From assembly GCA_022865525.1 (NCBI GenBank), contig JALHSV010000408.1:1-7819 (forward strand): a DNA stretch of 7,819 nt. The letters are read 5' to 3'. Below are positions 6,315 to 7,819 of the stretch, piece by piece. Every line of letters begins with the position of its first letter. Position 1 is the first letter of the stretch. Source of the DNA: Thermodesulfovibrionales bacterium. GTDB lineage: Bacteria; Nitrospirota; Thermodesulfovibrionia; Thermodesulfovibrionales; SM23-35. A program made the translations under genes and the position numbers. Under the pieces are notes generated by a model. That model had not been told where the DNA came from and did no database searches. It worked only from the letters and a program-made list of their open reading frames with translations.

Positions 6315-7819
6315 ATGAAAGCAATGGAAAAAGAACTAAAGAAATTTCATTTTCCCCAAATCCTTGTTGATCTGCACAGGAACCGGAAAACGGGGACGTT
6401 AACGGTGCTCATTCCCGCAGGAGCGACAAAGAATGTTTACCTGGATAGGGGCAATGCGGTCTTTGCCTCTTCAACAGATGAGGACGATAGACTTGGCGAG
6501 ACGCTTATCAAGCTCGGAAAGATTACGTTCGAGCATTATGAGAGGTCTGTTGAGCTGCTCAAGGAGACGGGGAAGAGGCAGGGAACAATTCTTGTTGAGC
6601 TTGGGTATCTGACACCCAAGGACTTGGTCCTGGGAGTAAAATCACAAGTCAGGGAAATTATATACAGCCTTTTCGAGTTTGAGGATGCAGAATATGAATT
6701 CAATGAGGGACAATTGCCGACCCGTGAGGTCATAACCTTGCAGATGAGCATGGGGAACCTCGTCTATGAGGGAATGAAGAGAATACATAATGTGGTCCGA
6801 ATCAAGAGAGAGATGCCGGCTATGAATGCCGTTCTGAAATCGAATGAAGATTCTGCGATGCTTTTTCAGGACATCGTGTTCAGCTCTCGGGATAAAGCCA
6901 TGCTTGCCACGATAGATGGTACGAAGACCGTTAAGGAACTTATTGACAGCACTGCAAGTGCAACGTTTGAAGCAATGAAGACTTTGTATATTTTGTATGT
7001 TGCCGGATTCATTGAGGAACAAAAGAATGTGGTAAAACCTGAAGAGCATATCCCGGTATCGGAGGAGACAGCGCAATCACCCGATATAGAGGGCGAAGCA
7101 TTCGACGACAGAGTTAATGAACGGTATTCAAACCTGTACAAGCTCAGTCCACATGATCTCCTCGATATCGATGAGAAGTCCGATGCGAATACGGTACAGA
7201 GAAATTTTTACCGGCTATCAAAGGAATTTCATCCCGACCAGTATGTTTCCTCAACCGATCCTCTCATGATGGACAAGCTTATCATCATTTCAGAAGAGAT
7301 ACAAAAGGCTTATATGCTTTTGAAGGAAGATGACAAAAGAAGGGACTATTTCCAGGCAATATCAAAAAATTCGCAGGATACCGTCAGTGAACACCATGCA
7401 GAAGAGGAATTTAAATCAGAACTCTCAAAGGTCAGTGATGAAATATTCTCCTTCCGTGAGGCCTCTGATGAGACGAAGATTGAGTCAAAGAATAACGCTG
7501 AATCTTTGAATGGTATCCCTTTTGATGAGCCTCCTGCATTGGCAGACTATAATTCATTTGAAGAGCAATACGAGGGTGTTACTGAGAAGGGAGAAGAAGA
7601 GGTATTTACCCCATATGTAGCAACCGATGAACCGGAGAGTGCGAAAGAGTGGCAGGGAGCGTCTACGTACGATGCTCGATCTGATGAACCTCCCACACTT
7701 TTAGACTACACGGTTGAGGAACAGTACGAGGACGCTGCCGCACAGATGAATGAAGAAATCCCATCCTCCGTAAAAGCATACCTTGAACCAGATAATAATA
7801 TCTCTCGGGATGACAGCGA
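6315..7819 (+). CDS. DUF4388 (PATAN) and DnaJ-domain protein with acidic repeat tail, 3' end missing
   Basis: The frame starts at ATG 6315 (GAGGT at 6306-6310) and stays open to the window edge, showing 501 residues without a stop. Residues about 10-155 look like a DUF4388/PATAN domain: FPQILVDLHRNRKTGTL, then VYLDRGNAVFA, LGETLIKLGKI, GTILVELGYLT and FEFEDAEYEF. This family is thought to mediate protein-protein contacts in signalling proteins. Residues about 195-235 (IDGTKTVKEL to YVAGFIEE) resemble the small helical segment that often follows it. A J-domain spans about 278-346 with the HPD motif at 306-308, which is essential for stimulating the Hsp70 (DnaK) ATPase. No Gly/Phe region or zinc-binding cysteines follow, so it would be a class C (type III) J-protein. 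The tail from about 347 is acidic, probably disordered, and carries a repeated DEPPxLxDY...EEQYE motif. There is no signal peptide or membrane segment, so it is probably cytoplasmic. Its client or partner is unknown. It seems to have its own promoter. Confidence 0.88.
   Translation, partial: MKAMEKELKKFHFPQILVDLHRNRKTGTLTVLIPAGATKNVYLDRGNAVFASSTDEDDRLGETLIKLGKITFEHYERSVELLKETGKRQGTILVELGYLTPKDLVLGVKSQVREIIYSLFEFEDAEYEFNEGQLPTREVITLQMSMGNLVYEGMKRIHNVVRIKREMPAMNAVLKSNEDSAMLFQDIVFSSRDKAMLATIDGTKTVKELIDSTASATFEAMKTLYILYVAGFIEEQKNVVKPEEHIPVSEETAQSPDIEGEAFDDRVNERYSNLYKLSPHDLLDIDEKSDANTVQRNFYRLSKEFHPDQYVSSTDPLMMDKLIIISEEIQKAYMLLKEDDKRRDYFQAISKNSQDTVSEHHAEEEFKSELSKVSDEIFSFREASDETKIESKNNAESLNGIPFDEPPALADYNSFEEQYEGVTEKGEEEVFTPYVATDEPESAKEWQGASTYDARSDEPPTLLDYTVEEQYEDAAAQMNEEIPSSVKAYLEPDNNISRDDS
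7524..7733 (+). repeat. Two degenerate copies of a DEPPxLxDY...EEQYE coding repeat
   Basis: Copy 1 (7524-7577, residues 404-421) reads DEPPALADYNSFEEQYEG. Copy 2 (7683-7733, residues 457-473) reads DEPPTLLDYTVEEQYED. They are 159 bases (53 codons) apart and differ by one residue in length. Many codons differ between the copies, so the repeat is held at protein level and is not a fresh DNA duplication. More copies may lie beyond the right edge. Confidence 0.7.

Overview
The window carries four plus-strand genes in what looks like a signalling locus of a Gram-negative environmental bacterium. By eye the G+C content is near one half. Three things hint at a Nitrospirota- or Desulfobacterota-type lineage: a BarA-like hybrid kinase next to PAS-GGDEF-EAL enzymes, a DUF4388 (PATAN)-DnaJ fusion protein, and a -24/-12 (sigma-54) promoter candidate. 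This is an inference from family habits and not a firm assignment.

Layout. Positions 1-2157 hold the 3' part of a hybrid histidine kinase that enters from the left edge (HAMP tail, coiled coil, HisKA, HATPase, two receiver domains, HPt). Its stop codon overlaps the ATG of the next gene (ATGA, 2154-2157). That gene, 2154-4286, encodes a response regulator whose output is a complete PAS-GGDEF-EAL module. A 69-bp gap follows, and then 4356-6032 encodes a second, REC-less PAS-GGDEF-EAL protein that starts at a TTG and is clearly a paralogue of the preceding output module. A 282-bp AT-rich gap (6033-6314) contains a weak hairpin-plus-T-run and a good sigma-54 promoter candidate. From 6315 to the right edge an open frame encodes a DUF4388 + J-domain protein with a long acidic tail. 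It has no stop inside the window.

How the genes may work together. The kinase has every residue of a His-Asp-His phosphorelay, and the overlapping response regulator supplies the final Asp (D61). The simplest reading is that an unseen N-terminal sensor signal is relayed through the HPt to the regulator, changing synthesis or breakdown of cyclic di-GMP. The second PAS-GGDEF-EAL enzyme is probably made from the same transcript and adds a second PAS-gated input to the same messenger. The DUF4388-DnaJ protein appears to be its own transcription unit. A link to the c-di-GMP genes rests only on proximity.

The most distinctive points are: (i) both GGDEF domains carry a same-length insertion of about 12 residues between the I-site-like RxxD and the GGDEF signature, with opposite charge character in the two paralogues; (ii) the DUF4388-J-domain fusion has a repeated DEPPxLxDY...EEQYE motif in its tail; (iii) the last gene has a probable sigma-54 promoter. 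I saw no mobile element, CRISPR array, tRNA or rRNA. The families are individually known, and I do not claim a wholly new system.
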